Below are positions 22,081 through 32,259 of a stretch of DNA of 64,000 nt, piece after piece. The position numbers and the translations under genes were made by a program. Position 1 is the first letter of the stretch; each line of letters starts with the position of its first letter. The notes beneath the pieces were generated by a model. The model saw only the letters and a list, made by a program, of their open reading frames with translations. It had not been told where the DNA came from and searched no databases. Source of the DNA: Symbiodinium natans (Eukaryota; Sar; Dinophyceae; Suessiales; Symbiodiniaceae); NCBI GenBank assembly GCA_905221605.1, contig CAJNDS010002438.1, positions 1 to 64,000 of the forward strand, read 5' to 3'.

Positions 22081-22300
22081 CCAAAACCCAAAACCCAAAA
22101 CCCAAAACCCAAAACCCAAAACCCTAAACCCTAAACCCTAAACCTCCTTGCGTCCGAGCGCCTGGAGGATGGTGAGCATGGATTTCCACAGCCCGCCCAC
22201 ATAAAGATCCGCGCCGCTCCATTCCTGAGCAAGGGCTCCTACTTTCTGCTGCACGGGTATTTGGGTTTAGGGTTTAGGGTTTAGGACTTACGGAGTTTGA
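22081..22300. repeat. Variant telomere-like arrays
   Basis: (CCCAAAA)n changing into CCCTAAA at 22081-22144, and TTTAGGG at about 22263-22285. Next to them, 22290-22620 is AT-rich with many TATGATCATA-like short palindromes and no recognised gene. Confidence 0.85.
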
Positions 22301-22989
22301 TCTAGTTTGAGAATGTATGATCATATGATCATATCATTCTCGTAACATGATAGTGTTCTATTCTTACTGTCTGCTGCAGTGGTACTAAACAGTTTGTTGC
22401 CGTATTAAAAAATGTATTGTAATATGAGAATCATATTATCATACTGGCTACTTTCTGCTGTTATATCTAGTGTTCGAATGTATTACAATATGATAATGCC
22501 ATATTGTCATAATACTGTCGCAACATATTAATAGAATATGATCGTGTTCTATTCTTTGCATGTGGTTAGAACATTCTAGCATTCTACCCACTAAAATATT
22601 GAGTCTCGCGTTGCTTGCATCTTACGACCCCAGATCAAGTGCCCTTGTTGCATCTGGAGCGAGGGAGGAAAGCCGGAACTAAGGCCAGGTGCCCTAAACC
22701 CTCGAAACCCTGGATGCTCCGAAGGAAGCTTGATGAATAGCGGTTAGGGTTTAGGGTTTAGGGTTTTAGGGTTCAGGGTTTAGGGTTTTAGAAGAATCGG
22801 AGTCTGCTCGTTGCGGCTTGGCTTTGCAGCGTGAATTCGGGCTATCGACCAGCACATCCGCATAGCACACAAGCGGCCGTATAGCATGAGCTTCTGACCA
22901 CTTGTCCCGACGAAATCTCCACCCCAAAGCAAGCCCTCACTCTATGCCATCTTCAAAAGCGAAGGCCTAAAAACCTTCACCACCAAACC

Positions 22990-23133
22990 CAAATAATCCT
23001 GAAGTAATCTGAAGTGAACATTGCCTCTGACAATGCGGGTGGCTCGTCGGATGTCGAGGTCTTGCCCCACCATGGTCGTCACAATCACGGCGAACATGAA
23101 GAGGAAAAGGAACAAGGCGAAGGTGACCCAAAC
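22990..23133 (-). CDS. Voltage-gated channel gene: S5 exon
   Basis: After a good acceptor (CTTCTTGGCTTCCCCCCAG) the minus strand reads VWVTFALFLFLFMFAVIV then TTMVGQDL. This is an S5-type membrane helix ending in the FAV..T..VGQ pattern of voltage-gated cation channels. If the S4 exon ends at a GA donor (29756) the two exons join in phase 0 and give a normal S4-S5 linker. The 3' border of this exon is uncertain. About 6.6 kb of intron, including a LINE, separates it from S4. Confidence 0.6.
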
Positions 23134-23539
23134 CTGGGGGGAAGCCAAGAAGGCCGCATGGTAGCCTTTTCAGGAGCTCCTCAACGAGAAGTTTGTGGAC
23201 CCCTAATCCCGAGTTCGGGAAAAACACGAAAGCTCACCCCCAAACCTGGAAAAGCCGCAAAGCTGTGGTTGGAACCTTCAGGGCAGCAAGTTTAGTCCCC
23301 GTACTGTACATAAGAATATAAACCAATATTTTCACAATATGTAACCAGTAAACTAACTCATCGATATATGGCCATGGCCCGCGGCTCGGCCGGGGCTCGG
23401 CCCACACCTTGTTACAAAGCCTTGTCGTGCGGCATTCTGCGCGCGCAAAGCCTTCGCGACAAGCCTTGTCGCAAAAACCGGACTCTGTTACGAACCCTGT
23501 GTCTCGCTGTGACCGCCCAAGGCCTGCTACAAGCCCTGA

Positions 23540-23625
23540 CATTTTGGGCCGCGGCCATAATGTATATATATATATATATATACACACATATATACATGTG
23601 TATATATATATGTATTCATGTATAG
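23540..23625. repeat. TATA-type microsatellite
   Basis: (TA)n and TATACACATATATAC-like repeat; frames through it are artefacts. The flanks (23290-23770) hold GC-rich sequence with several GCCTTGTCGC-like phrases and a TTTAGGG tract at 23765-23797; no gene recognised. Confidence 0.7.
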
Positions 23626-23971
23626 AAGTATTATACAAGCACTACCCAACCTGCGGGGATTTATGTTCGCGCTACTGCGGACAAGCGACCACGGCCAAGA
23701 GCGAGTCAAGGAAGCCTTGCGTGATGACCCAAAGGCCTCTCACGAATAGTCTCTGGTCTAAGATGGGTTTAGGGTTTAGGGTTTAGGGTTTAGGGTTTTT
23801 CCAATGAGCATGACTGAGCTCCCGACGAACAAGAGTTAATTACAGGCTATACTATGCAATTCAACGTCAGTGAGACCAAACAAGAAAAGTTGAGACCTGC
23901 AGCTCCGTGTATCCGCGCAGAAGAGAAAATACCCCGAGCAATTACCAAGAGAGGCCGAAGCCTGGAGTGAT

Positions 23972-26900
23972 TCACGTGAAGGGCGGCGATCTGGATAAAG
24001 CTTGAGCTTTGACTTGTCGCAAATGCTCTGTATTGTGCACATCGAAGTCAGCCCCTGCGCCATGAATGGCTTCAAAAGCATCTTTGTACGATTCAACTAC
24101 CCAGTCCATTCTGGGTCTCCCTGAGCGTCTACCATGGACTTGTCTGGGGCGGAGGTTGTCTACATCGAGACAGACTTGGTTCATGGGGTCAGCTGAACTA
24201 GCACGTAGAACATGTCCGAACAACCTCATCTTGGCTTTCTTCCAAGTGTCTCCGAAATGTTCAAAATTACAGCCGTGCACATCCCGTATCTCATCGTACA
24301 TCCTTTGATTCGTAGCTTGACGGTCGATGAATGTTGGGGGTTTTCCTAGAATTCGCCGTAGAGATTTGTTTTGAAAGCCGTTCAGACGAGAGATTTCCGA
24401 CTGAGTAAGTTGTATACACTCCAAACCATATAACAACTTGGACCTAACAATAGCGTGGAATACTTGAATTTTCCAAGTTATGGATGTTTTGGCCTTTTGC
24501 CAGAACAGCTTGAGTCTGTTAGCAGTAGCAATGCAGTCCCCAAGCCTATTAAGCACTTCGGCTTTGTTGTCAAACGAATCAGTCAGCAAGCTTCCTAGAT
24601 AGACTGCTGCGTGCTTTCTGGGCACGAGCCTGCCTTGCGCAGGGCCTGTCGGTGAGAATCTGACAGATGAGATTCTTTGATTGGCTGTCAGGTTTACACA
24701 TTTATCATAGTTAAGCTTTAGCCCGTAATAATCTGAATGCCTTTCAATTGCATGCAAGAGGACGTTGATACAATGAGTATTGGCTCCAAAGATAAGGGTA
24801 TCATCGGCGTAAAGTACTTCCGCAAAACCTATACCATCAATGGGTTCCTGTTGCCTTTTAGTGCACAGTTCCGTTTTAATGTCGCTGAAGAGTGCACCCA
24901 TAAGCAGAACAAAAAGATAAGGGCTTAGAGGGCACCCTTGCCGTATGCCAGCTTCTTGTGGTCTCCAAGTTGACTCAGCGGTACCCACTTTAACTTTGAA
25001 TAGCGGATTGTCGTAAAAACTGCAAATCAAATTCAGGATCCTAGAAGGAACTCTAAGTCTCTGGAGGGTTTCAGTGAGCTTATCTTGAGACACTTTATCG
25101 AAGGCTTTTTCCCAATCTAGCAGTATAAGGGTACTACTACGTTTAGTTTTCTCTGCAATATCTTGCAGGCGTCTCGCGACGAAGATGGCCTGGCTGGTCG
25201 ATTTGCCTTTGCGGAAACCATACTGCGTTTGCATCAGCCATCCATCCAGACCAGCATCAAGTCTCTCTTTTACCAGAGCAGCAACAATCTTATAGCAGGA
25301 ACAAAGAAGGGAAATTGGCCTGTAGTTGGCCAGTAGGGAGGAGTCACCCTTCGTATAGATCGAAACGACAATGGCCCTCATGAATTTCTCCTGCAAACAA
25401 CCCTGTTCTAAGCATTTGTTCGCCGCTTCCAAAAGGAGCGTTCGGTTTTGGTCGTCGAGCCATTTATACAATTCACCCTGAATCCCATCATCGCCTGGAC
25501 TTTTGTTGCGTTTGATTCTAGAAAGAACTACCTTTAGCTCTGCAGCGGTGAAAGGGGAATCGTAAATAACATAAGAACCGTTTTGGAGAGGGGAGTTGAG
25601 CCTGGGGACTTGCTCTGAGGTGTTGACAGGTTTCTTCCATTGTGTACGTTGGAGATAATCTGCACATTTGTGAGGGTAATCTTGGACTGCTACATGCTTA
25701 CCGTCAGAATCTTTGAATTTGGTGAACGCAGGTGTAAACTTTGATCTGAGCCTTTTTAACCCTTCCCATTTATACCCTTGAGCAGTGACTTCTTCCAGCT
25801 GTGCAAGCAGATGATCTTCTCGATCTTTCCGCACACAGTCTTTGATTTGTTTGCTAAGGGTGTCTGCGAGATCATCGTCACCTAGTTCAATCGCATCCCA
25901 TTTCGCTTCTAAAAGCTGCCACGTAGACTGGGAGATATAAGGTTTCTTCTGCGCCGGAGGAATATGGAGAAGTGTAGCATCCGCGCTAGCTTTCATGGCG
26001 CAATTCAGCGAATCAAGGCTGGGGCAATTCATTTTGGAGGAAGAAGGTGGTTGAGCGAGCATAGCACGAATGTCATCGTTGAAATCAACCAACTGCTGCT
26101 TCGTAGGGGTTCGGTAACGAACAGCTGGGGGGGCAGGGCAAAAGGGCTTCGCCTTCAGCTTGAACTGGACCTCAGCCAAAAGCAGCTTATGGTCTGTGTC
26201 AACCGCATGAATGTAAGTAGAGGAAATGTTCTTGATTGCGTTTCTCCATTTGTGGTTAACTAGAATGAAATCCATTTGCGCGTATTTATGCAATTGCCAC
26301 GGCGGTTCCCATTTCTTAACGCCTACCGCTCTGTAGGTTACGAGTTGCTCTTGTGGCTTCTGGAAGAAAGTGTTCGAAACAACCATGTTTCGCGACAGAC
26401 AGAAATCCACCAATCTGCTGCGGTTGTTCACCTGCGCTGGCGAGAGGGAGTCTAGATCGGCCCAGGATGCTCCTAGTGTATGTGGCCCAATAGCCGTGCT
26501 TTCATGTGGTAAGGCTTTGATCAGTCTAGCATTGAAATCACCTAAAACTAGGCGGGGTGAGAAAGCATAGTGTTCATCCATTAGGGACTCAAGCTCCACG
26601 TAATGACGATCTGCTGCTGTGTGATCTACGTGACATGCCTGAGGCACATATGTCGAAACAATGTCTAGGCAACCGGCATGCATATGAAGTGTCATCATGA
26701 TATTCCTGGCGCTGACCTGTTTTATATCTTTCACATATTTTTGCAACTTCTTTCGATACACAATTCCGACACCTAAGTGTTCAATTGCAGCACGGAATGT
26801 TCTGTTGTGTTCAGGAGTTCTGGAGGCTCTGCCAGAGCGTTTCAACTCCTCTGCTTTATTACGATTGTCGTCACTAACACCGCTTGACCAAATCATGACG

Positions 26901-27838
26901 AAGTCATCGTGAATCTCCTTAGAGTTGCTATTGATTTTTGTTTCTTGAAGACACAATATGTCAATGTTGTGTTTTGTCATCAGGTGAATCACTCTTTCGC
27001 GTTTAGAAATAGATGAGAGACCGCGACAGTTGAGAGAGGCAACGCGAAGGTCGATTGGATATCTCCCTAAAAGTACCGTATCTTGGTACTCAGAACTTTC
27101 ACTACCAACAAGCGCGGATACTTCAGACATAGGAGGAAGTGTTTCAGTTTCGCACTCACTGTTACGACGAGCGGGTAAGAGGTGTGTTGCGTTCGTCGGA
27201 TCTTGGGCAATGAAAGCAGGCAACTGGCGTGCCAAGCCGATGGCCTGCGACCTGATACGTCGGAAGAGTTGTCTCTGAAATCTTTTCTTGCACGCTCTGT
27301 TCGCTCTTCTTGTTATTCTGGCATTCTCACTTCTGCATTTTCTGTGATTGGTGATATTTCTTTCATTTTGTGTGCTGTCTCGTAGCGGTTTACAACTCTC
27401 TTTCATACTAGAACATGTCTGTGAAAGGTGGGGGGGGTTCGGAGCATGTTTGTTACCGCTGTCTTTGACAGGAGTCAAAGCGCGGCTTTCCCGCATCGCC
27501 ACGGGGCGGCCTGCAAACGCTGTACGTTGATGTTCGTAATATTCCTCATGAGCCTGCGTATGCAAAGATAGGTTATGAAAACTCAGTTTCGCCGAACATC
27601 GTCGGTGAGAATACCCAGAGATTACCTCGAGAGGCCCGAAGGCCTTGCGGTCAGGACCGCGACGTCTGTCCAGCTTGTCTGAACATACTGAATGAGAGTA
27701 CCCAGATATTACCTCGAGAGGCCCGCAGGCCTTGCGGCAATGACCGCGTTGTGAAGTCAGGCTCTGGCATAGCGCAGGGTTGGGACTGAACCATTTTGGA
27801 CGACGCGGCTTTGAGCGCCCTGAGCTTTGAAAAGTCAT
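23972..27838 (-). CDS. LINE ORF2: AP-endonuclease / reverse transcriptase
   Basis: 1,288 codons from ATG to stop. Apurinic-endonuclease-like domain: ASLNCRGL (about residue 264), LQETKI, GDFNARL (about 434), QMDFILV and DTDHKLL. Reverse transcriptase: YRPISLLCSCYKI, LILLDWEKAFDKV (about 907), GIRQGCPLSPYLFVLLM, and the catalytic VLYADDTLIFG (about 1012). The C-terminus is Arg/Lys-rich with an RMYDEIRDVHGC segment. The N-terminal 250 residues are Ser/Arg/Cys-rich and include a duplicated ~31-residue repeat (GPLEVISGYSH twice, residues about 35-85). The enzyme nicks DNA and primes reverse transcription at the nick. The clade is not determined. Confidence 0.92.
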   Translation of the reverse strand: MTFQSSGRSKPRRPKWFSPNPALCQSLTSQRGHCRKACGPLEVISGYSHSVCSDKLDRRRGPDRKAFGPLEVISGYSHRRCSAKLSFHNLSLHTQAHEEYYEHQRTAFAGRPVAMRESRALTPVKDSGNKHAPNPPHLSQTCSSMKESCKPLRDSTQNERNITNHRKCRSENARITRRANRACKKRFQRQLFRRIRSQAIGLARQLPAFIAQDPTNATHLLPARRNSECETETLPPMSEVSALVGSESSEYQDTVLLGRYPIDLRVASLNCRGLSSISKRERVIHLMTKHNIDILCLQETKINSNSKEIHDDFVMIWSSGVSDDNRNKAEELKRSGRASRTPEHNRTFRAAIEHLGVGIVYRKKLQKYVKDIKQVSARNIMMTLHMHAGCLDIVSTYVPQACHVDHTAADRHYVELESLMDEHYAFSPRLVLGDFNARLIKALPHESTAIGPHTLGASWADLDSLSPAQVNNRSRLVDFCLSRNMVVSNTFFQKPQEQLVTYRAVGVKKWEPPWQLHKYAQMDFILVNHKWRNAIKNISSTYIHAVDTDHKLLLAEVQFKLKAKPFCPAPPAVRYRTPTKQQLVDFNDDIRAMLAQPPSSSKMNCPSLDSLNCAMKASADATLLHIPPAQKKPYISQSTWQLLEAKWDAIELGDDDLADTLSKQIKDCVRKDREDHLLAQLEEVTAQGYKWEGLKRLRSKFTPAFTKFKDSDGKHVAVQDYPHKCADYLQRTQWKKPVNTSEQVPRLNSPLQNGSYVIYDSPFTAAELKVVLSRIKRNKSPGDDGIQGELYKWLDDQNRTLLLEAANKCLEQGCLQEKFMRAIVVSIYTKGDSSLLANYRPISLLCSCYKIVAALVKERLDAGLDGWLMQTQYGFRKGKSTSQAIFVARRLQDIAEKTKRSSTLILLDWEKAFDKVSQDKLTETLQRLRVPSRILNLICSFYDNPLFKVKVGTAESTWRPQEAGIRQGCPLSPYLFVLLMGALFSDIKTELCTKRQQEPIDGIGFAEVLYADDTLIFGANTHCINVLLHAIERHSDYYGLKLNYDKCVNLTANQRISSVRFSPTGPAQGRLVPRKHAAVYLGSLLTDSFDNKAEVLNRLGDCIATANRLKLFWQKAKTSITWKIQVFHAIVRSKLLYGLECIQLTQSEISRLNGFQNKSLRRILGKPPTFIDRQATNQRMYDEIRDVHGCNFEHFGDTWKKAKMRLFGHVLRASSADPMNQVCLDVDNLRPRQVHGRRSGRPRMDWVVESYKDAFEAIHGAGADFDVHNTEHLRQVKAQALSRSPPFT

Positions 27839-27979
27839 TGATGAATCAGCATTTAACCGGGAGGGGTTCCACGAACGGTGCTGCGGGATATTAAAAACCT
27901 CAGGGCTATGCCTGGCATGGTGAAACAGAAATGGGGTATCAGGGGCCTTGAAAAGGCTCTCAGGTGGGGACCGCGAACT

Positions 27980-29086
27980 TCACAAGGTTTGGACTGCAAA
28001 GGGGAGGAGGGCACGTCTTGTCGTTGTAGTCCACAAGGTTTTCCACGCGTCCCAGTGATTGTCTTTGTCGGAGACAAGTCTTGCATTCAAAGCGAATGGA
28101 AACTTGGAGTACCTTGCATGCGAAGTGTGAGTCCAAGGTAGGGGTCCGGCTTCTTTGTCTTGCGTCGACGGCGGCATTCCTGCTTTTCCTTTCCCCTTTC
28201 CTTTTTGCTTGTTGCCACCATTGAGGATCTCATTGAAGTTGGTCTCGTAGATCTTTGAGAAGGCGTCGGTGTCTGGAATGTGCTTCTCGCTCATGTAGAT
28301 GGTCACTACACTGTCTTCGGGCGAGTAATGGATCCAGATGATGTATTCTCCGGAGTCTTTCTGGGTGAGTGTAAGTTCTCTCCAGTTGTGTTTGAACTCG
28401 ACGCTGGATATCTCGAGCGCCTTCATCGCAATCTTGAGGGGCAAACCGGTAAGTCTGTCCCAAAGGCTGATTTGTGGCTGTACTTTCAGATGCTTGGCTG
28501 CGGATGTGGGTGGGCCTAGGTAGGTTCCGAACGTCTTGACGACACGATCCCAATCCTGCTCTTCCTTGTCTCTGATGTAGAAGTGTTCTTGGAGCTTGTC
28601 CGTAACTGCATGTTTCTTGGTGTAGTCAAAGAGTTTGCTTCTCTGCCATGGCTGGGTGACTGTAACGACCGTAATTGGGGAAAGAGCATCTCCACGTGTC
28701 TGATGACTGAATGTCCAGTCCTTGTAGTACTGGCTTGTGATTCCAGCTTTTTTCGCCAACTCTTTTACCCATCTTTCTCTGCTATCTGTCTGGGCTTCCA
28801 ACTGGTGACCTTGTACTTCGAGATCATCTGGGTTTGCAGTAAACATAGACCAACCACCGATGACGATTTCTTTGCGAGCTTTTTCACGCAGCATGTCCGC
28901 ATGTTGCGCGAGCAAGTAGGCAGATTGAACCTTCAGTGCTTGGAGCTCTGCGAGGATATCCTGTGCCTGTTCTTTCTCTTTGCGGTTCTCATCTTCCTTC
29001 ACGTCCATACTTTCGTCTTCTCCAAGTCTGAGTTTTCTAGATACAGGTTCTGGTGTCAAACCTGTGGGTTCATGCTTTGCTTTCAT
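27980..29086 (-). CDS. LINE ORF1
   Basis: 368 codons, ATG start (MKAKHEPTG). An acidic/basic N-terminus with a probable coiled coil (about residues 35-75, AELQALKVQSAYLLAQ), a middle with WTFSHQTRGDALSPITVVTV, and a Lys/Gly-rich stretch near residue 300 (KQKGKGKGKAG). Placement just upstream of ORF2 on the same strand suggests an RNA-binding ORF1-type protein. No RRM or zinc knuckle is obvious. Confidence 0.7.
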   Translation of the reverse strand: MKAKHEPTGLTPEPVSRKLRLGEDESMDVKEDENRKEKEQAQDILAELQALKVQSAYLLAQHADMLREKARKEIVIGGWSMFTANPDDLEVQGHQLEAQTDSRERWVKELAKKAGITSQYYKDWTFSHQTRGDALSPITVVTVTQPWQRSKLFDYTKKHAVTDKLQEHFYIRDKEEQDWDRVVKTFGTYLGPPTSAAKHLKVQPQISLWDRLTGLPLKIAMKALEISSVEFKHNWRELTLTQKDSGEYIIWIHYSPEDSVVTIYMSEKHIPDTDAFSKIYETNFNEILNGGNKQKGKGKGKAGMPPSTQDKEAGPLPWTHTSHARYSKFPFALNARLVSDKDNHWDAWKTLWTTTTRRALLPFAVQTL

Positions 29087-29153
29087 GGCGCGCTCGCGAG
29101 GAAATGGAGAGAAACGAGGGGGGACAACAGCGTTTTCGAACCCAAGATGCTAG

Positions 29154-29755
29154 GGTTTAGGGTTTAGGTCTAAGAATCCACACAAACAGGTGCAGGAACC
29201 GCCCCCAAGCTGGCCACTTGACGGAAGGCAAATGTTCGGGTCATCCGAGGCAGAAGCGGACAACTCTTGCTTTTCAAGTAGACTAGAAGCAGAGGGCCCA
29301 CGCTGCTGAGGATCAATCAAGCCCTAAACCCTAAACCCTAAACCCTACACCCTAAATCAAGTGGCAGCTGGACGAAATGACGGCCACATATCCGCTCTAA
29401 GCATACAAGCATTTCTATCCGGGCGCCTGCACAATTGTTCAAGCACTCTGTGTGCTTGTGTGGGCGCATCATGACGCATCAACAGAGGCTCTCCCAGCGG
29501 AGATCTTCTGATTGCGGCACCATGACAATTACCATGCACCTGTCTTTCTCGTGCCTTTAGGAACGTCAACGAGTGGTGTTTTTTTTGCGGATCCATGCTA
29601 GCACTTTGGACTTTCCCTGAATGTCGCCTGCAGGGTTTCGTGTTTAGGTTTTGTTTTGCCACCCGCCCAGCACTCACGTGTACCGCGGGAACCCCTTCAG
29701 GGGGATCTCACTAGTCGAAAATGTTTATAGGGTTTAAGGGCCACAACAGAAAGTC
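29154..29755. other. Intron sequence with telomere-like tracts
   Basis: TTTAGGG at 29154-29168 and CCCTAAA at about 29321-29352. A copy of the dispersed TTTTGCCACCCGCC motif is at about 29653. No exon is supported. Confidence 0.4.
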
Positions 29756-29869
29756 CCCGCCTGCAAGCGCCTTCAAGCCCTTGATGGAGCGGTAGATACG
29801 CAGCAGCCGGCAGATGCGAAGCATCTTCGCGATTCCGAGTCCCCCAGACCCGGGCACGGTGATGCTCAC
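29756..29869 (-). CDS. Voltage-gated channel gene: S4 voltage-sensor exon
   Basis: After CTTGGGGTCCAG the minus strand reads VSITVPGSGG, then LGIAKMLRICRLLRIYR and SIKGLKALAGG. Positive residues at regular spacing (K, R, R, R, R, K) among hydrophobic residues are the hallmark of S4 segments in voltage-gated cation channels. It is 38 codons if the exon ends at a GA donor (GACTTTC), giving phase 0 to phase 0. The LINE follows in the next intron. Confidence 0.75.
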
Positions 29870-29884
29870 CTGGACCCCAAGATT

Positions 29885-30330
29885 GTTGGGGTTAGGGTTT
29901 AGGGTTTAGGGTTTATAGGGTATAGGGTATAGGGTATAGGGTTTAGGGTCCAGGGGCTTATAGGGTTTATCCAAAACCCACCTTGGTTTCTTTTTGCCAC
30001 CTGCCTCGCTAACCTCTCGGACACACTGCAGGGCATGCTTGGTATAATTTTTTTGCCACCCGCCTAGCTGAAGTATGGTTTAGGGTTTAGGGTTTACGCC
30101 GCGCGGTCTCTATATCTGAGCAGCTGAGCGCCAGGATTTAGGGTTTAGGGTTTCGGGAAATGGGACCATGTTTGTCCAAGCAAGTGTATTCTTAGGATAG
30201 GAACATCTGTTGGCCAGCTCATGCGCCTCAACTGGGAGTTTGCTCGGTTTAGGGTTTGGGGTTTGGGGTTTAGGGTTTAGGGTGTAGGTTTAGGGTCTAG
30301 GGCTTAGGGTGTAGGGCTTCAGTCCGTGAA
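29885..30330. repeat. Telomere-like and derived tracts with dispersed motif
   Basis: TTTAGGG mixed with TATAGGG at 29889-29950, more at 30069-30095, 30136-30155 and 30247-30315. TTTTTGCCACCCGCCTAGC occurs at about 30050, followed by a telomere-like tract and TCTGAGCAGCTGAGCG. No exon recognised. Confidence 0.7.
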
Positions 30331-30449
30331 GCCTGCAGTGGGACCACTGCTGCTCGAAAACCTGCCCAACACACATATGCGGATGCCTCCAACTTCTTCT
30401 GGAGATGTTCTGCTCAGAAAATCATTTTGGAACATTGCTCCAGCAACCC

Positions 30450-30561
30450 ATATGGTCACTTCTGTAAAAATATGGCCCCTTTGGGTCCTTACTAAGGCGG
30501 GCCCCGAATGTTGAGGGCACCCCCCAAAAAAAGGGACAATCACTTTGGGAACTGCCCATAC
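30450..30561. mobile_element. MITE-like element, TATGGKCA family
   Basis: Imperfect inverted ends TATGGTCACTTC / GGAACTGCCCATA with ATATGGCCCCTTTGGGTCC and AAAAAAAGGGACAATC inside. A related element is near 51830-51922. It begins directly at the end of the S3 exon. Confidence 0.5.
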
Positions 30562-30649
30562 GTAAGTGCCGCCGGCAGGCAACAACGTCCGCAACACTGA
30601 GGGTCACCAAGGTGTAGTCATAGACATTCCACGCATCCTCGGGAGGCCC
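30562..30649 (-). CDS. Voltage-gated channel gene: S3 exon
   Basis: After telomere-like GGTTTAG the minus strand reads GPPEDAWNVYDYTLV, then TLSVADVVACRRH. W-N-x-x-D is the conserved start of S3 in voltage-gated cation channels, followed by the expected hydrophobic helix. A donor-like GTATGG follows, directly at a MITE-like element. The order S2 (32.0 kb), S3 (30.6 kb), S4 (29.8 kb) along the minus strand is the channel order. Confidence 0.7.
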
Positions 30650-30824
30650 CTAAACCCTAAACTCTAGACCTTGTCAACCCTAAACCCTAAAACAATGAAA
30701 CACTAACACCCTAAAGCCCTAAAAAAAACCTAAAAAAACCCTAAACAACCCTTAAAAAAAGAGCCCTAAAACCCCTAAACACCGCGTAAGACCCCTAAAA
30801 AGCCCCAAAACCCCCAAGAAGCCC

Positions 30825-30908
30825 TAAGCTTTCGGAGGGCTTCAGGATGCTCGGAAGACCCTCCAGGCCACTTGAAGACGATGGTGGTACTTTCAAGTGA
30901 TAGCTCTG
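30825..30908 (-). CDS. Candidate exon, function unknown
   Basis: Minus-strand frame PELSLESTTIVFKWPGG then SSEHPEALRKL. Lies between the S2 and S3 exons, where the channel would have an S2-S3 or extracellular loop, but similarity is not evident. An MITE-like stretch of the GGGGGTTT family (about 30915-31013) is adjacent. Confidence 0.4.
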
Positions 30909-31099
30909 GGTTGTACGCAAAAGGAGGGACCCCTAATGTAGTCCCCCAAATCATAGGATTCCCGTATAACAAGGACCCCAACAAGGCACCCCCCCTAACT
31001 TCGGAAACCCCCCAGACATTGTTGCTCATGCTGTTGCTGTTTTTTGCTGTCGTACTCCAAGAGCTTCAAGGAAATTCATGAAGCTGAGCTGACCCAGGT

Positions 31100-32000
31100 T
31101 TATCTTGGAGGGTTTAGGGTTTAGGGTTTAGGGCTTCGGCTCTCACACTCGCGCAAAGGCAGGCAAGGATTCGGTTCGAAGGTCCATCCTCTGGAAACTC
31201 ACTGGGATTCCCGCAACCACACGACGCTGAAATAGACAAAAGGTGTTACAAATCCTCGCAGGAACCCCATGCAATGTACAACGATCTTCGTGGCTCTCAC
31301 ACAGCAACGTTGTCCGTGTGTCTACTATGTCCCCGGCAACTAACAATCGCAGGGAGGCTTTAGGGTTTAGGGACTGACTTGGTTTCCTTCCGGAACGGAG
31401 CTCCAGCCAAAAAAAACTTTTCCCCATTGGACCCGTGCTTAAAGCAGACAATCACAGATCGACTTAGGCCGCCACACACGCACAAGAGGCAAACCAGCGA
31501 GCACAAGTTAAAGCATACCCTAACCCTAAACCCTATTTAAACCCTGCACCCTAAACCCTTTTGCACAGCAAGAATAGGAACAAGCATGCAATCTGCCAAA
31601 CTCATGTGTTCCTGCCACCTTTGACGGCGTGCGGTGGCCGGAAGAGTGCTGACATGGTGCTGCATCCCTAGACCCTAAACCCTAAACCCTAATTGAGTTT
31701 TTTTTGTTTCATTGTGTGGGGTGTTGTAATGGCATGGGTATCCTATGCGGGCCTACCCGTCAGCTCATGTTTAGTAGGCGCGCGGCCTACGCGCGGAGTA
31801 TGTTGTTGACGTGTGCCTACGCGGACCTACGTTGCAAGCATAGACAACCTACGCGGACCTACGCGCCCATATGCGCCCATACTGCATGGACTTGCCTACG
31901 CGGACCCTACGCAAACCTACGCCCTGCAGGCAAAATGCTACGCGGCCGACTTTCAATGATCGCGTCTCTACGTAGCCTTGCCCCTAGAAAAAAAACGCTG
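31100..32000. other. Unassigned sequence, telomere-like tracts and CCTACGCGG repeats
   Basis: TTTAGGG at 31108-31132; CCCTAAA at about 31520-31560 and 31672-31692. From 31770 to 31975 the phrase CCTACGCGGACC recurs in degenerate form about ten times. No clear exon, although a minus-strand frame is open at 31143-31451. Confidence 0.5.
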
Positions 32001-32011
32001 CTCAATTAAAC

Positions 32012-32167
32012 CCTGCACCACTTCATGCAGCCAAGCTTCAAGAAAGTAGTCAAATCCCAGCTGGTGAACCCGCAACAGGGCCTCCACCCCGAAGAACACG
32101 GCAAACAAGGCCTCCAAGGCAAACCAATACGATCGGGCCTCGGATCGGCGGATGCGCTCTTTCAAAA
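32012..32167 (-). CDS. Voltage-gated channel gene: S2 exon
   Basis: After ACGTGCAG: LKERIRRSEARSYW, then FALEALFAVFFGVEALLRV and HQLGFDYFLEAWLHEV. F-x-x-x-E-x-x-x-R in a hydrophobic helix is the S2 signature of voltage-gated cation channels, and the following G-x-x-YF..W is typical of the S2-S3 linker. The donor is GTTTAATTG, a sequence close to the telomere-like donors seen elsewhere. Starts with 2 bases, ends in phase 1. Confidence 0.65.
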
Positions 32168-32259
32168 CTGCACGTATTCACAATATGATAATTCTAGACT
32201 GGTCTTATCGTATAATGCTGGCAAACTATAACGCTAGTACTAGGATGGTAGAGTTGCTA

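Larger units (their letters stand above)
23798..29150 (-). mobile_element. LINE (APE-type non-LTR retrotransposon) set in telomere-like repeats
   Basis: Two minus-strand ORFs: ORF1 (29086-27980) and ORF2 with endonuclease and reverse transcriptase (27838-23972), about 140 bases apart. On the minus strand the 5' side reads CCCTAAACCCTAGCATC and the 3' side reads CATTGGAAAAACCCTAAACCC, so both ends abut CCCTAAA repeats in the same orientation. The element lies in the S4-S5 intron of the voltage-gated channel gene, in the same orientation as the gene. Both ORFs are open, so the copy may be fairly young. Exact ends and any target duplication are obscured by the repeats. Confidence 0.8.
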
